A DNA stretch of 64,000 nucleotides, taken from Burkholderia sp. FERM BP-3421 (GTDB taxonomy: Bacteria; Pseudomonadota; Gammaproteobacteria; Burkholderiales; Burkholderiaceae). A model generated the notes under the pieces. The model did no database searches. It worked only from the letters and a program-made list of their open reading frames with translations, and was not told the DNA's origin. Positions 52,807-62,600 of the stretch are shown here, piece after piece. A program made the position numbers and the translations under genes. The stretch spans positions 2,542,001 through 2,606,000 of the forward strand of contig NZ_CP117781.1 in the NCBI RefSeq assembly GCF_028657905.1, in the 5' to 3' direction. The stretch's first letter is position 1; every line of letters starts with the position of its first letter.

Positions 52807-53913
52807 ATGTCCAATCTGAGCGACTCGCTGCAGTTGAAGTCTGCACACAGCCAGCTTCCAGTCACCGCTTACTTCGATGAGGCGCTCCTCGAGCGCGAGA
52901 TCGAAACCCTTTTCAAGAAAGGACCTCGCTATATCGGGCACGAATTGATGGTGCCCGAGGCGGGAGACTATTTTGCGCTGCCCTCCGAAAACGAGGGCCG
53001 CGTGCTCGTGCGCAACCAGGCGTCACGGATCGAGCTGTTGTCGAACGTGTGCCGCCACCGTCAGGCGATCATGCTGAACGGCCGCGGCCAGGCCCAGAAC
53101 ATCGTCTGTCCGCTGCACCGCTGGACCTACGACCTGCAAGGCCAGCTGCTCGGCGCGCCGCACTTCCCCGACAAGCCCTGCCTGAACCTCAACGCGACGC
53201 CGTTGCAGAACTGGCAGGGGCTGCTGTTCGAGGCGGAGGGCCGCGACGTCGCGCACGACCTCGCGCAGCTCGGCACCAAGCACCACTTCGACTTTTCGAG
53301 CTATCAGTTCGATCACGTCGAGGTCCACGAGTGCGACTACAACTGGAAGACCTTCATCGAGGTCTACCTCGAGGACTACCACGTCGTCCCGTTCCACCCG
53401 GGGCTCGGCAGCTTCGTGTCGTGCGACGACCTGAAGTGGGAGTTCGGCGACTGGTACAGCGTGCAGACGGTCGGCGTGCACAACGCGCTCGCGAAGCCCG
53501 GCAGCCCGACGTACCAGAAGTGGCATGACGCGGTGCTGAGCTACCGCGGCGGCGTGCCGCCGGAGTTCGGCGCGATCTGGATGGTCTATTACCCGGGCCT
53601 GATGATCGAGTGGTATCCGCACGTGCTCGTGGTGTCCTGGCTGATTCCGCGCGGCACGCAGAAGACGACCAACATCGTCGAGTTCTATTACCCCGAGGAA
53701 ATCGCGCTGTTCGAGCGTGAATTCGTCGAGGCCGAGCGCGCCGCCTATATGGAAACCGCCGTCGAGGACGACGAGATCGCGATGCGGATGGACGCCGGCC
53801 GGCGCGCGTTGATGCAGCGCGGCGAATCGCAGGTGGGCCCGTACCAGAGCCCGATGGAAGACGGCATGCAGCACTTCCACGAATTCCTGCGCCGCCAGCT
53901 CGGCACGCTGTGA
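52807..53913 (+). CDS. Rieske-type aromatic ring-hydroxylating oxygenase, alpha-subunit-like
   Basis: 368 residues from MSNLSDSLQLKSAHSQLPVT, with a GGGAGTGGGA purine run just before. Rieske [2Fe-2S] ligands: CRHR and CPLH at about residues 80-104 (CRHRQAIMLNG...NIVCPLHRWTYD). The mononuclear iron site is probably DYHVVPFHPGL (His-x4-His) with a later Asp. No reductase or beta-subunit gene is beside it, so its electron donor is elsewhere. Family members include dioxygenases and demethylases; substrate not predictable. A conserved neighbour of xseB in Burkholderia-like genomes. Confidence 0.9.
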   Translation: MSNLSDSLQLKSAHSQLPVTAYFDEALLEREIETLFKKGPRYIGHELMVPEAGDYFALPSENEGRVLVRNQASRIELLSNVCRHRQAIMLNGRGQAQNIVCPLHRWTYDLQGQLLGAPHFPDKPCLNLNATPLQNWQGLLFEAEGRDVAHDLAQLGTKHHFDFSSYQFDHVEVHECDYNWKTFIEVYLEDYHVVPFHPGLGSFVSCDDLKWEFGDWYSVQTVGVHNALAKPGSPTYQKWHDAVLSYRGGVPPEFGAIWMVYYPGLMIEWYPHVLVVSWLIPRGTQKTTNIVEFYYPEEIALFEREFVEAERAAYMETAVEDDEIAMRMDAGRRALMQRGESQVGPYQSPMEDGMQHFHEFLRRQLGTL

Positions 53914-53938
53914 CGCGCGCGCGGCGGGAACCATGAAA

Positions 53939-53964
53939 AGACGGGCTGCGGCCCGTCTTTTTTT
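53939..53964 (+). terminator. Terminator after the Rieske gene
   Basis: GACGGGC-TGCG-GCCCGTC followed by a run of T on the plus strand. Confidence 0.93.
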
Positions 53965-54011
53965 GTTTAGACTTAGAGCATCTGGCCCGTTTCTTCATCA
54001 GGAGCCGTCTC

Positions 54012-54881
54012 ATGCCTCACACCCACTACACCACGCTGATCTCGGCGGACAACCTCGCCGAACGTCTGGCTGCCGCGCCCGACAGCGTGCTGATCCTCGA
54101 TTGCCGCTTCGATCTCGCGAATCCCGACGCGGGCGAAGCCGCCTATGCGGCAAGCCACATCCCCGGCGCGCATTACCTGCACCTCGACCACGACCTGTCG
54201 GGCCCCAAGACCGGCGCCAACGGCCGCCACCCGCTGCCCGCGCGCGACGCGCTGGCAGCCGCGCTGGCCGCGCGCGGCCTCGCGCAGAACCAGCAGGTCG
54301 TCGCCTACGACGCGCAAGGCGGCATGTACGCGGCGCGCCTGTGGTGGATGCTGCGCTGGCTCGGCCACGATTCGGTCGCGGTGCTCGACGGCGGCCTGCC
54401 CGCCTGGCAGGCCGCGGGACATGCGCTGACCTCGGACCGGCCAGCCGCGACGCCCGGCAATTTCCGCGCGCAAGCTCCGCTCGCGGCGGCCGTCGACGTG
54501 CAGGCGGTGCTCGCGAACCTGACGACCAAAGACCGGCTCGTGATCGACGCGCGCGCGGCCGACCGCTATCGCGGCGAGAACGAAACGCTCGACCGCGTCG
54601 GCGGCCACATTCCCGGCGCGCGCAATCATTTCTTCAAGGACAACCTCACCGCCGACGGCCGGTTCAAGAGCGGCCATGACCTGCGCGCAGCGTTCGCCGC
54701 AGTGCTCGGCGACACCCCGTCCAACCGAGTGATCCTGCAGTGCGGCTCGGGCGTCACCGCCTGCCACAACGCGCTGGCGATGGAGATCGCCGGGCTGCAC
54801 GACGCCGCGCTGTACGGCGGCTCGTGGAGCGAATGGAGCGCGGATCCGGGCCGCCCGGTCGCAACCGGGCCGAATCCGTAA
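54012..54881 (+). CDS. sseA: 3-mercaptopyruvate/thiosulfate sulfurtransferase
   Basis: 289 residues, MPHTHYTTLISADNLAERLA. Two rhodanese domains: an inactive N-terminal one (ILDCRFDLANPDAGEAAYAA) and a C-terminal one with the CGSGVTACHN active loop, Cys244 being the persulfide carrier. CGSGV(T/S) is the mercaptopyruvate-sulfurtransferase form. ARAADRYRGENETLDRVGGH is the interdomain signature. Cytosolic. Converges with the dienelactone-hydrolase-like gene 18 bp away. Confidence 0.92.
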   Translation: MPHTHYTTLISADNLAERLAAAPDSVLILDCRFDLANPDAGEAAYAASHIPGAHYLHLDHDLSGPKTGANGRHPLPARDALAAALAARGLAQNQQVVAYDAQGGMYAARLWWMLRWLGHDSVAVLDGGLPAWQAAGHALTSDRPAATPGNFRAQAPLAAAVDVQAVLANLTTKDRLVIDARAADRYRGENETLDRVGGHIPGARNHFFKDNLTADGRFKSGHDLRAAFAAVLGDTPSNRVILQCGSGVTACHNALAMEIAGLHDAALYGGSWSEWSADPGRPVATGPNP

Positions 54882-54899
54882 ACGGGAGGCGGCCGCGCG

Positions 54900-55775
54900 T
54901 CACATGACGCCGTATTTGCGGAACCACGCGAGGGCGCGCTTCCAGCCGTCCTCGGCGTCCGCCTTCACGTAGCTCGGGCGGTAATCGGCGAAGAACGCGT
55001 GCCCGGCGTCCGGATAGACGAGGATCTCCGATTCGCTGCCGGCCCGGGTCTTGGCGGCCACGAGACGCGTGCGCATCTGCCCGAGCGATTCCTGCGAGAT
55101 ATTCGTGTCCTTCGCGCCGTACAGGCCCAGCACCGGGGCCTTCAGTTGCGCGGCATGGTCGACCGGGCTGAACGGCGTCATGTCGGTGGCGTCGCCGACC
55201 ACCATGCCGTACCAGGCCACGGCCGCGCGCACGCGGGCATTGTGTTCCGCGAACAGCCAGGCCTGCCGCCCTCCCCAGCAGAAGCCCGTCACGCCCAGGC
55301 GGCTCAGATCGCCGCCGTTCTTCCCCGCCCATTCGACCGTCGCGTCGAGATCCTCGCTCACCTGCCGGTCGGGCACCTTGCTCACCACCGCCTGATACAG
55401 CGCCTGGATCGTCGGATAGGCGGACGGATCGCCCTGGCGCGCGTACAGGTTCGGCGCGATCGCCAGGTAGCCGAGCTTCGCGAAACGGCGGCACACGTCC
55501 GCGATATGCGCATGCACGCCGAAGATCTCGTGGATCACCACGATCACCGGCAGATTCGTCTTGTCTGCCGGCTGCGCGCGATAGGCGGGCACGTTCGCAT
55601 CGCCAGAACGGACCTCGACCGTTCCGGCCTCCAGCCCCGCGCTGTCGGTCGTGATGGTCTGCGCGGACACGGGCAGCACCGCCGCCGCGAAGCTGCCGCC
55701 GAGCGCCGCCTGGACGAAGCGGCGGCGCGTAAACGGAACGTGGGGAACCAGACTGTCGACCTCGGGCTTCAACAT
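54900..55775 (-). CDS. Tat-exported dienelactone-hydrolase-family protein
   Basis: 291 residues from MLKPEVDSLVPHVPFTRRRF, GGAG upstream of the ATG. A twin-arginine signal (FTRRRFVQAALGGSFAAAVL) with AxA cleavage near VSA/Q indicates folded export. The alpha/beta-hydrolase part has HEIFGVHAHIADVCRRFAKL, the nucleophile Cys in GFCWGGRQAWL, Asp in YGAKDTNISQES and His in DAGHAFFAD: the Cys-Asp-His triad of dienelactone hydrolases. Such enzymes cleave lactones or esters; substrate unknown. Confidence 0.9.
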   Translation of the reverse strand: MLKPEVDSLVPHVPFTRRRFVQAALGGSFAAAVLPVSAQTITTDSAGLEAGTVEVRSGDANVPAYRAQPADKTNLPVIVVIHEIFGVHAHIADVCRRFAKLGYLAIAPNLYARQGDPSAYPTIQALYQAVVSKVPDRQVSEDLDATVEWAGKNGGDLSRLGVTGFCWGGRQAWLFAEHNARVRAAVAWYGMVVGDATDMTPFSPVDHAAQLKAPVLGLYGAKDTNISQESLGQMRTRLVAAKTRAGSESEILVYPDAGHAFFADYRPSYVKADAEDGWKRALAWFRKYGVM

Positions 55776-56404
55776 AATGGCAACGCTCCTAGGGTAAGGC
55801 CGCGTGCAACCCACCCGCGCGGCCGGGTTCGGATCGGGAAACCGGCAAGGCGGCGGATGGCCCGGGGCGCCCGAACCGCCCGCCCGTCGCCGGCTCCGCG
55901 CCGCCGGAAGCGCACACGATGCCCAAGAACCGGCATCGGCGTCAACCGGCACGGGTGCGCGCCCCACAGCGCCGACGCATGGCGCTCGGGCGCCACCGCG
56001 CCCCGCATGTCGCCATGAAATGCATGCATCGGCCAATGCGCAACGATATTCCACCGCCTCACCCGGGCAGTAAATTTTATTAATCCAATTTAAATCCGCT
56101 CACAGTCATACAACCCGATCCGCGCACCGGAAAATCACGCCACAACCCAGCAAAACCCTTACGGGAAGGCCCTCCCCACCACCCAACCCGGTAAAAAGAT
56201 CGGATTGCAAAATAAATCAACCTATCCACATCATTCATTCAAGCGCCATGAAAAATCGCTTAAAAGGAATCCGCTTCGCCCTGATTTCCAAGCATGACGG
56301 GGCGTGACACCGCGTGCAGGCGCGGCGGTCCGCCGCCCCGCACGCGCCCCGGCCCCGCCCCGTCAGGCGGGCACATGCGCCATGCCGTTGCACACGAGGC
56401 AGGA
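55776..56404. other. Intergenic region, no gene seen
   Basis: About 630 bases. The right part (56,070-56,260) is AT-rich compared with the flanks and may hold the tadG-like promoter. GC-rich frames to the left are chance frames. Confidence 0.45.
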
Positions 56405-58189
56405 ATGGAACAGTCACCTCGCCATACGCCCGTCGGGCCCATTCCCGTCAGCCGGACCGGCCGACGCGCGCCGCCGCGCCGCCAGCGCGGCTCGCTCGCC
56501 ACGCTCGCGGTGCTCGCGCTGGCCGTCGCCATGGTCGCGCTCGGCGCGATCGACATCGGCAACCTGTTCTACCAGCGCCGCCAGCTCCAAAGCATCGCCG
56601 ACATGACCGCGCTCGCCGCCGCCGAACGGATGGACGACGGCTGCGTGCAACCGCCCGTCACCGCGCAATCGGTCGCGCTCGCGAACGGCTTCGACAGCAC
56701 CGTGGCCGGCCAGACCCTCAGCACGGCCTGCGGGCGCTGGGACCTGAAGGACAACAGCGGCCCGAGCTTCTACACGGCCGCCGCCTCCCCCGCAGCGGGC
56801 TCCGACGCGCAGCTCAACGCGGTGCAGGTCACGGTCACGCGCAGCGTGCCCTATTATTTCCTCGGCCCGGCGCGCACCGTCTCCGCGGTCAGCGTCGCGC
56901 AGGCGACCGACATCGGGACCTACTCGATCGGCACCACGCTCGCGCAGCTGCAGGGCGGCGCGGTCAACACGCTGCTCAACACGATGCTGGGCACCAACCT
57001 CAACCTGTCGCTCGTCTCCTATGAAGGCCTCGCCAGCGCACACATCAAGGTCAGCGACCTGATGAACGTGGCGGGCGCCAGCACGGTCAACCAGCTGCTG
57101 GCCATGCAGGTCAGCGTGCCGACCCTCGCCAGCTGGCTGTCGAGCGCGCTGGCGGCCACCACGGTCGTCAATACGAACCTGCAGACCGACCTCAGCACGA
57201 TGAGCTCGATCGCGAGCGCAACCTACACCAACAGCCAGAACATCGCGCTCGGCAATTCGACGAGCACGCCGGGGCTGCTCGCGGTCAACCTGTCCGATCC
57301 GCAGACCGCGCTCAACGCGATGATCAGTCCGTTCGATATCCTGATGACCGCGGCGGAAATCGCGGCGGGCCAGTCGGCGCTCACGCTCACCGGCGGCCTG
57401 AGCATCGGCGGCCAGGGCGCGACCGTGCAGATGCAGATCATCCAGCCGCCCGTGATCGCGATCGGCGAAGGCGGCATCGATCCCGTATCGCACACCTGGC
57501 GCACCGTCGCGCGGACCGCACAGGTCCGCCTTTACCTGAACGTCAGTCTCGGCACCACCAACCTGCCGCTGGGCCTGCTCGGCGCGCTGGTGCCGGTGCA
57601 GGTGAGCCTGCCGCTGTCGCTGCAGGTCGCATCGGGCACCGGCTGGCTGCAATCGGCCGCGTGCACCGCGTCGACCGCGACCTGCGCGTCGGTCATCGGC
57701 GTGCAGACCGGGATCGCGAATCTGTGCGTCGGCAACGCGCCCACCAACATGTCGGCGTCGCAGCCGTTCAGCTGCTCGACGCCCGCCACCCTCGTCAACG
57801 TGCTCAATCTCGTCAAGATCACCGCGCTCGCCGCGCTGCCCGCCAGCGTCCCGGCCGCGACCGCGCCCACGCTGACCTTCTACGGCACCACGGGCGGCTA
57901 TCAGAGCACCAACGCGAACGGCGTCGGCAGCGTGCTGGGGAACGCGCTGTCCGGCCTCGGCGCCTCGCTGCAACAAACCCAGGTCACGCTGCTGGGCGGC
58001 CTGTCGCTGCCGCTCACGCCGGTCGAATCCGCGCTCGGCAGCTTCCTCAACACCGCACTGACACCCGTGCTCGGCGGACTCGACGCCGCGGTCGTGCCGC
58101 TCCTGCAAACGCTCGGCGTGCAGGTCGGCGAAAGCACGATCCACGACATCGCGCTCAGCTGCGGCGTGTCGACGCTCGTCTATCAGTAA
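56405..58189 (+). CDS. TadG-like pilus-assembly protein
   Basis: 594 residues from MEQSPRHTPVGPIPVSRTGR with GAGG five bases upstream; starts at 56,294 and 56,375 are possible. A basic leader is followed by a membrane helix (LAVLALAVAMVALGAIDIGN) and the TadG/DUF2134 opening LFYQRRQLQSIADMTALAAA. The rest is Ala/Gly/Thr/Leu rich, low in charge and predicted extracytoplasmic. TadG-type proteins help assemble Flp pili, but no tad/flp/rcp gene is adjacent, so this is a stand-alone copy. Confidence 0.8.
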   Translation: MEQSPRHTPVGPIPVSRTGRRAPPRRQRGSLATLAVLALAVAMVALGAIDIGNLFYQRRQLQSIADMTALAAAERMDDGCVQPPVTAQSVALANGFDSTVAGQTLSTACGRWDLKDNSGPSFYTAAASPAAGSDAQLNAVQVTVTRSVPYYFLGPARTVSAVSVAQATDIGTYSIGTTLAQLQGGAVNTLLNTMLGTNLNLSLVSYEGLASAHIKVSDLMNVAGASTVNQLLAMQVSVPTLASWLSSALAATTVVNTNLQTDLSTMSSIASATYTNSQNIALGNSTSTPGLLAVNLSDPQTALNAMISPFDILMTAAEIAAGQSALTLTGGLSIGGQGATVQMQIIQPPVIAIGEGGIDPVSHTWRTVARTAQVRLYLNVSLGTTNLPLGLLGALVPVQVSLPLSLQVASGTGWLQSAACTASTATCASVIGVQTGIANLCVGNAPTNMSASQPFSCSTPATLVNVLNLVKITALAALPASVPAATAPTLTFYGTTGGYQSTNANGVGSVLGNALSGLGASLQQTQVTLLGGLSLPLTPVESALGSFLNTALTPVLGGLDAAVVPLLQTLGVQVGESTIHDIALSCGVSTLVYQ

Positions 58190-58196
58190 AGGGGAA

Positions 58197-58216
58197 ACGC
58201 GGGCGAACGCCCGCGT
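58197..58216. terminator. Hairpin between tadG-like gene and ndh
   Basis: ACGCGGGCG-AA-CGCCCGCGT, a 9-bp stem between two converging genes, without a clear T run. Probably a shared terminator. Confidence 0.6.
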
Positions 58217-58256
58217 GGAAGGGGTCGCGGGCGCGCCGCGCCCGCGAAGGACATCG

Positions 58257-59585
58257 TCAGTGCAGCTTGACGCGCGGCAGCGTCGAGCGCCGCAGCCAGT
58301 GCGCGACGGTGTCGAGCACCATGCGCGGGTAGCCGTGCAGCGCAGCGATGTGCAGCCGGTACAGCGACATGTACATGAACCGCGCGAACAGCCCCTCGAT
58401 CAGCATGTTGCCACCGATCAGGCCGCCCATCAGGTTGCCGACCGCGCTGAAATGGCCGAGCGACACCAGCGAGCCGAAATCCCGGTAGGTGAACTGCGGC
58501 AGCGACTGGTTCGACAGGCGCGCGGCCAGCGCCTTCAGCAGGAAGCTCGCCTGCTGGTGCGCAGCCTGCGCGCGCGGCGGCACGTTGCGCTCGTTGCCGG
58601 GCCATTCGCAGGCCGCGCAGTCGCCGAGCGCGAAGACGTTCTCGTCGGTCACGGTCTGCAACGTGCGGCTCACCACCAGCTGGCCGAGCTTGTTGATCTC
58701 GAGCCCGTCCAGCTGGGCGAGCACGGACGGCGCCTTGATGCCGGCCGCCCAGACCGTCAGGTCGGCCCGCACGCTCTTGCCGCTCGCGGTGCGCACCACG
58801 CCCGGAGCGACCTCGATGACGCGCTCGCCGAGCATCAGCTTGACGCCGAGCTTTTCGAGCAGCTCGGCGGTCGCGGTCGACACGCGCTCCTGGAGCGCGG
58901 GCAGGATGCGCGGCCCCGATTCGACCAGCACGATGCCGACATCGTGGCGCGGATCGAGCTTGTGCAGGCCATACGCGGACAGCACCTGCGCGGTGTTGCG
59001 CAACTCGGCGGACAGCTCGACGCCCGTCGCGCCGCCGCCGACGATCGCCACCTGGATGCGCGGCTCCGACGGATCCGCCTGCGGATCGACCGGCTGGTGC
59101 TCGGCGCGCATGCACGCGGCAATCAGGCGCTTGCGGAAGCGCTCGGCTTCGCCGACGGTATCGAGCGCGATAGCGTTTTCCGCTGCGCCCTGCACGCCGA
59201 AGAAATGCGTCGTACTGCCGATCGCGATCACGAGCGTGTCGTATTCAAGCTCGCGCCGCGGCAGCAGTTCCTCGCCGTCGCTGTCGTTGACGGATGCGAG
59301 CGTGATGCGTTTCGCGCTGCGATCGAGCGCGGTCAGTTCGCCCTGCTGGAATTCGAAGCCGTGCCAGCGCGCCTGCGCCGCGTACTCCAGCTCCTGCGTG
59401 AATGGATCCATGCTGCCCGCCGCCACTTCGTGCAGCAGGGGTTTCCAGATATGGGTCGGATAGCGGTCGACCAGCGTGACCAGTGCGCTTGCGGGCCGAT
59501 TGCCGCGTGCGCCATAGCGGTCGCCCAGTCGGGTGGCCAGTTCCAGGCCGCCCGCGCCGCCGCCGATGATAATGAAACGATGCAT
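58257..59585 (-). CDS. ndh: Type II NADH dehydrogenase
   Basis: 442 residues from MHRFIIIGGGAGGLELATRL, AGGGGG upstream. First FAD-binding GGGAGG at 9-14; second nucleotide site VAIVGGGATGVELSAELRNT for NADH. VFALGDCAACEWPGNERNVP and RAQAAHQQASFLLKAL are the family's flavin-proximal and quinone-side motifs. The C-terminal amphipathic region (RFMYMSLYRLHIAALHGYPR) anchors it to the inner membrane. Transfers electrons from NADH to quinone without proton pumping. Confidence 0.93.
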   Translation of the reverse strand: MHRFIIIGGGAGGLELATRLGDRYGARGNRPASALVTLVDRYPTHIWKPLLHEVAAGSMDPFTQELEYAAQARWHGFEFQQGELTALDRSAKRITLASVNDSDGEELLPRRELEYDTLVIAIGSTTHFFGVQGAAENAIALDTVGEAERFRKRLIAACMRAEHQPVDPQADPSEPRIQVAIVGGGATGVELSAELRNTAQVLSAYGLHKLDPRHDVGIVLVESGPRILPALQERVSTATAELLEKLGVKLMLGERVIEVAPGVVRTASGKSVRADLTVWAAGIKAPSVLAQLDGLEINKLGQLVVSRTLQTVTDENVFALGDCAACEWPGNERNVPPRAQAAHQQASFLLKALAARLSNQSLPQFTYRDFGSLVSLGHFSAVGNLMGGLIGGNMLIEGLFARFMYMSLYRLHIAALHGYPRMVLDTVAHWLRRSTLPRVKLH

Positions 59586-59820
59586 CCGATCCCCCTTGTG
59601 CGATTCAACACTGCCTGGGCGCAGGGGCGCGGACAGCCACCCCGTCAGGCCGGCGCCCGGAACCATCCGGACACCGTATTGGCCGCCGCCCGCCAGGCCG
59701 GCGCGCCCACCCGGACATTGTCCCGGAGCAGACGCCTTGACGACAAGCAAGCAATATACATAAATGCCATGTTCGCGACGATATGCCACGCGCCGCGGGG
59801 CGCGACGCGCGGCCGGCGGA

Positions 59821-62598
59821 TCAGTGCGCCTCTTCCCAGTTGTCGCCCGCGCCGACTTCGGCGACGAGCGGCACCTTGAGCTTGGCCACCCCGCACATCA
59901 TTTCGGGCAGCTTCTCGCGCACCCGCGGCAATTCGGCCTCCGGCACCTCGAGCACCAGTTCATCGTGCACCTGCATGATCATCCGCGAGGCCAGGCCGTC
60001 GGCCTCGAGCCAGCGATCGACCGCGATCATCGACAGCTTGATCAGATCGGCGGCCGTGCCCTGCATCGGCGCATTGATCGCCGCGCGCTCCGCCGCCTGG
60101 CGGCGCGGGCCGTTGCCGCCGTTGATCTCCGGCAGCCACAGGCGGCGGCCGAACACGGTCTCGACGTAACCCTTCTCCTTCGCGCTCGCGCGGGTGTCCT
60201 CCATGTAATGGGCGACGCCCGGGTAACGGGTGAAGTAGCGGTCGATGTAGAGCTTCGCCGCGTCGCGCGTGATGCCGAGGTTCGACGCGAGGCCGAACGC
60301 GCTCATGCCGTAGATCAGGCCGAAGTTGATCACCTTCGCGATGCGCCGCTGGTCCGAGCTGACTTCGAGCGGCGTCACGCCGAACACCTCGGCGGCCGTC
60401 GCGCGGTGAATGTCCTCGCCGTGCGCGAAGGCGCGCAGCAACGATTCGTCGCCCGAAATGTGCGCCATGATGCGCAGCTCGATCTGCGAATAATCGGCCG
60501 ACACGATCTTGCAACCCGGCGACGCGATGAACGCCTCGCGGATGCGCCGCCCTTCGGCCGTGCGCACCGGAATGTTCTGCAGATTGGGATCGTTCGACGC
60601 CAGCCGCCCGGTCACCGCCACCGCCTGCGCGTAGTTGGTGTGCACGCGGCCCGTATCGGGATTGACCATGCGCGGCAGCTTGTCGGTGTAGGTCGACTTC
60701 AGCTTCGACAGCCCGCGATGCTCGAGCAGCAGCTTCGGCAGCGGGTAGTCCTCCGCCAGCTTCTGCAGCACCTCTTCATCGGTCGACGGCGCGCCGCTCG
60801 GCGTTTTCTTCACGACCGGCAGCTGCAGCGTCTCGAAGAAGATCTGGCCGATCTGCTTCGGCGAGCCGAGGTTGAATTCGCCGCCCGCCAGCTCGTACGC
60901 GCCCTGCTCCAGCTCGACGAGGCGCATCGCGATCTCCTGGCTCTGCGCCTGCAGGCGGGCGCTGTCGATCAGCACGCCGGTGCGCTCCATCTTGCGCAGC
61001 ACGAGCGACACCGGCATCTCGATGTCGCGATACACGTGCTCGAGGCCCGGCTCGCGCCGCACCTGCGGATACAGCACCTGATGCAGCTGCAACGTGATGT
61101 CCGCGTCCTCCGCCGCGTATTCGGCGGCCTGTTCGAGCGACACCTCGTCGAAGCCGATCTGCTGCGCGCCCTTGCCCGCAACCTCCTCGTACTTGATCGT
61201 CTTCACGCCCAGGTGACGCAGCGCGAGGCTGTCCATGTCGTGCGTGCGGTGCGATTCCAGCACGTACGATTCGAGCAGCGTGTCGTGCTCGATGCCGTTC
61301 AGCGCGATGCCGTAGTTCGCGAGCACCTGCGCGTCGTACTTCATGTGCTGGCCGAGCTTCTTGCGCGCCGGGTTCTCGAGCCAGGGCTTGAGCTTCGCGA
61401 GCACGTCGTCGCGCGGCAGCTGTTCCGGCAGATCCGGCCCGCGATGCGCGAGCGGAATATAGGCCGCATGCCCCGGCTCGACCGACAGCGACACGCCGAC
61501 CACCTGCGCGAGCATCGGATCGAGCGAGGTCGTCTCGGTATCGAACGCGGTCAGCTCGGCTGCCTCGATCTTCGCGAGCCAGGCGTCGAACTGCGCCCAG
61601 GTCTGCACGGTCTCGTAGTTCCGCTCCGCCGCGAAGGCCAGCTCGCCCGACCCGGGCGTCGCCGCGACGGCGCCCGTGCCGGCGCCCGCGTCCGCATCGG
61701 CCGCGGCGGCCGCCGGCGCGCTGTCGATCTCGCGCAGCCAGGTCTTGAAACCGTAGGTCGAGAAGATCTCGCGCAGCGGCTCGCGCTGCTCGCCGCCCGT
61801 CGCGAGCGACGCCTCGATCGACTCCACCTGCGCGTCGAGGTCGCAGGCCGTCTCGACCGTCACCAGCGTGCGCGCGAGCGGCAGGAAATCGAGCGCGCGC
61901 CGCAGGTTGTCGCCGACCACGCCCTTGATCTCGGCCGCATGCTCGACCACGCCGTCGAGCGTCGCGTATTGCGTCAGCCATTTCACCGCGGTCTTGGGCC
62001 CGCACTTGTCGACGCCCGGCACGTTGTCGACCGTGTCGCCGATCAGCGTCAGGTAATCGACGATCCGCTCCGGCGGCACGCCGAACTTCGCGATCACGCC
62101 GTCACGATCGAGCACCTCGTTCGTCATGGTGTTGATCAGCGTGACGCGATCGGTGACGAGCTGGGCGAGATCCTTGTCGCCCGTCGACACGATCACCTTC
62201 ATGCCGCGCTGCTCGGCCGCCTTGGCAAGCGTGCCGATCACGTCGTCGGCCTCGACGCCTTCGACCATCAGCAGCGGCCAGCCCAGCGCGCGCACCGCGG
62301 TGTGGATCGGCTCGATCTGTTGCGCGAGATCGGTGGGCATCGACGGCCGGTTGGCCTTGTACTCCGCGTAGAGATCGTCGCGGAAGGTTTTGCCCTTTGC
62401 ATCGAACACGCACGCGCTATACTCTGCCGTGACTTCCTTGCGCATCCGGCGCAACATGTTGATGATGCCGTAGAGCGCGCCGGTCGGCTCTCCGCCGGGG
62501 CCCCGCAAATCCGGCATCGCATGGTAGGCCCGGTACAGGTAGCTCGAACCATCCACCAATAGCAGGGTCTTACCTTCCAGGTTCAGTTCTTCAGGCAT
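59821..62598 (-). CDS. polA: DNA polymerase I
   Basis: 925 residues, MPEELNLEGKTLLLVDGSSY. 5'-nuclease domain to about 290 (VEGVEADDVIGTLAKAAEQR, STGDKDLAQLV). The 3'-5' exonuclease domain carries FDTETTSLDP with the catalytic D-x-E and AAEDADITLQL near 500, so proofreading appears intact. Polymerase domain from about 560: SADYSQIELRIMAHISGDES (motif A), RRIAKVINFGLIYGMSAFGL (motif B) and MIMQVHDELVLEVPEAEL (motif C). Its ATG lies two bases from the ATG of the divergent LOG gene. Confidence 0.98.
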   Translation of the reverse strand: MPEELNLEGKTLLLVDGSSYLYRAYHAMPDLRGPGGEPTGALYGIINMLRRMRKEVTAEYSACVFDAKGKTFRDDLYAEYKANRPSMPTDLAQQIEPIHTAVRALGWPLLMVEGVEADDVIGTLAKAAEQRGMKVIVSTGDKDLAQLVTDRVTLINTMTNEVLDRDGVIAKFGVPPERIVDYLTLIGDTVDNVPGVDKCGPKTAVKWLTQYATLDGVVEHAAEIKGVVGDNLRRALDFLPLARTLVTVETACDLDAQVESIEASLATGGEQREPLREIFSTYGFKTWLREIDSAPAAAAADADAGAGTGAVAATPGSGELAFAAERNYETVQTWAQFDAWLAKIEAAELTAFDTETTSLDPMLAQVVGVSLSVEPGHAAYIPLAHRGPDLPEQLPRDDVLAKLKPWLENPARKKLGQHMKYDAQVLANYGIALNGIEHDTLLESYVLESHRTHDMDSLALRHLGVKTIKYEEVAGKGAQQIGFDEVSLEQAAEYAAEDADITLQLHQVLYPQVRREPGLEHVYRDIEMPVSLVLRKMERTGVLIDSARLQAQSQEIAMRLVELEQGAYELAGGEFNLGSPKQIGQIFFETLQLPVVKKTPSGAPSTDEEVLQKLAEDYPLPKLLLEHRGLSKLKSTYTDKLPRMVNPDTGRVHTNYAQAVAVTGRLASNDPNLQNIPVRTAEGRRIREAFIASPGCKIVSADYSQIELRIMAHISGDESLLRAFAHGEDIHRATAAEVFGVTPLEVSSDQRRIAKVINFGLIYGMSAFGLASNLGITRDAAKLYIDRYFTRYPGVAHYMEDTRASAKEKGYVETVFGRRLWLPEINGGNGPRRQAAERAAINAPMQGTAADLIKLSMIAVDRWLEADGLASRMIMQVHDELVLEVPEAELPRVREKLPEMMCGVAKLKVPLVAEVGAGDNWEEAH

Positions 62599-62600
62599 TT

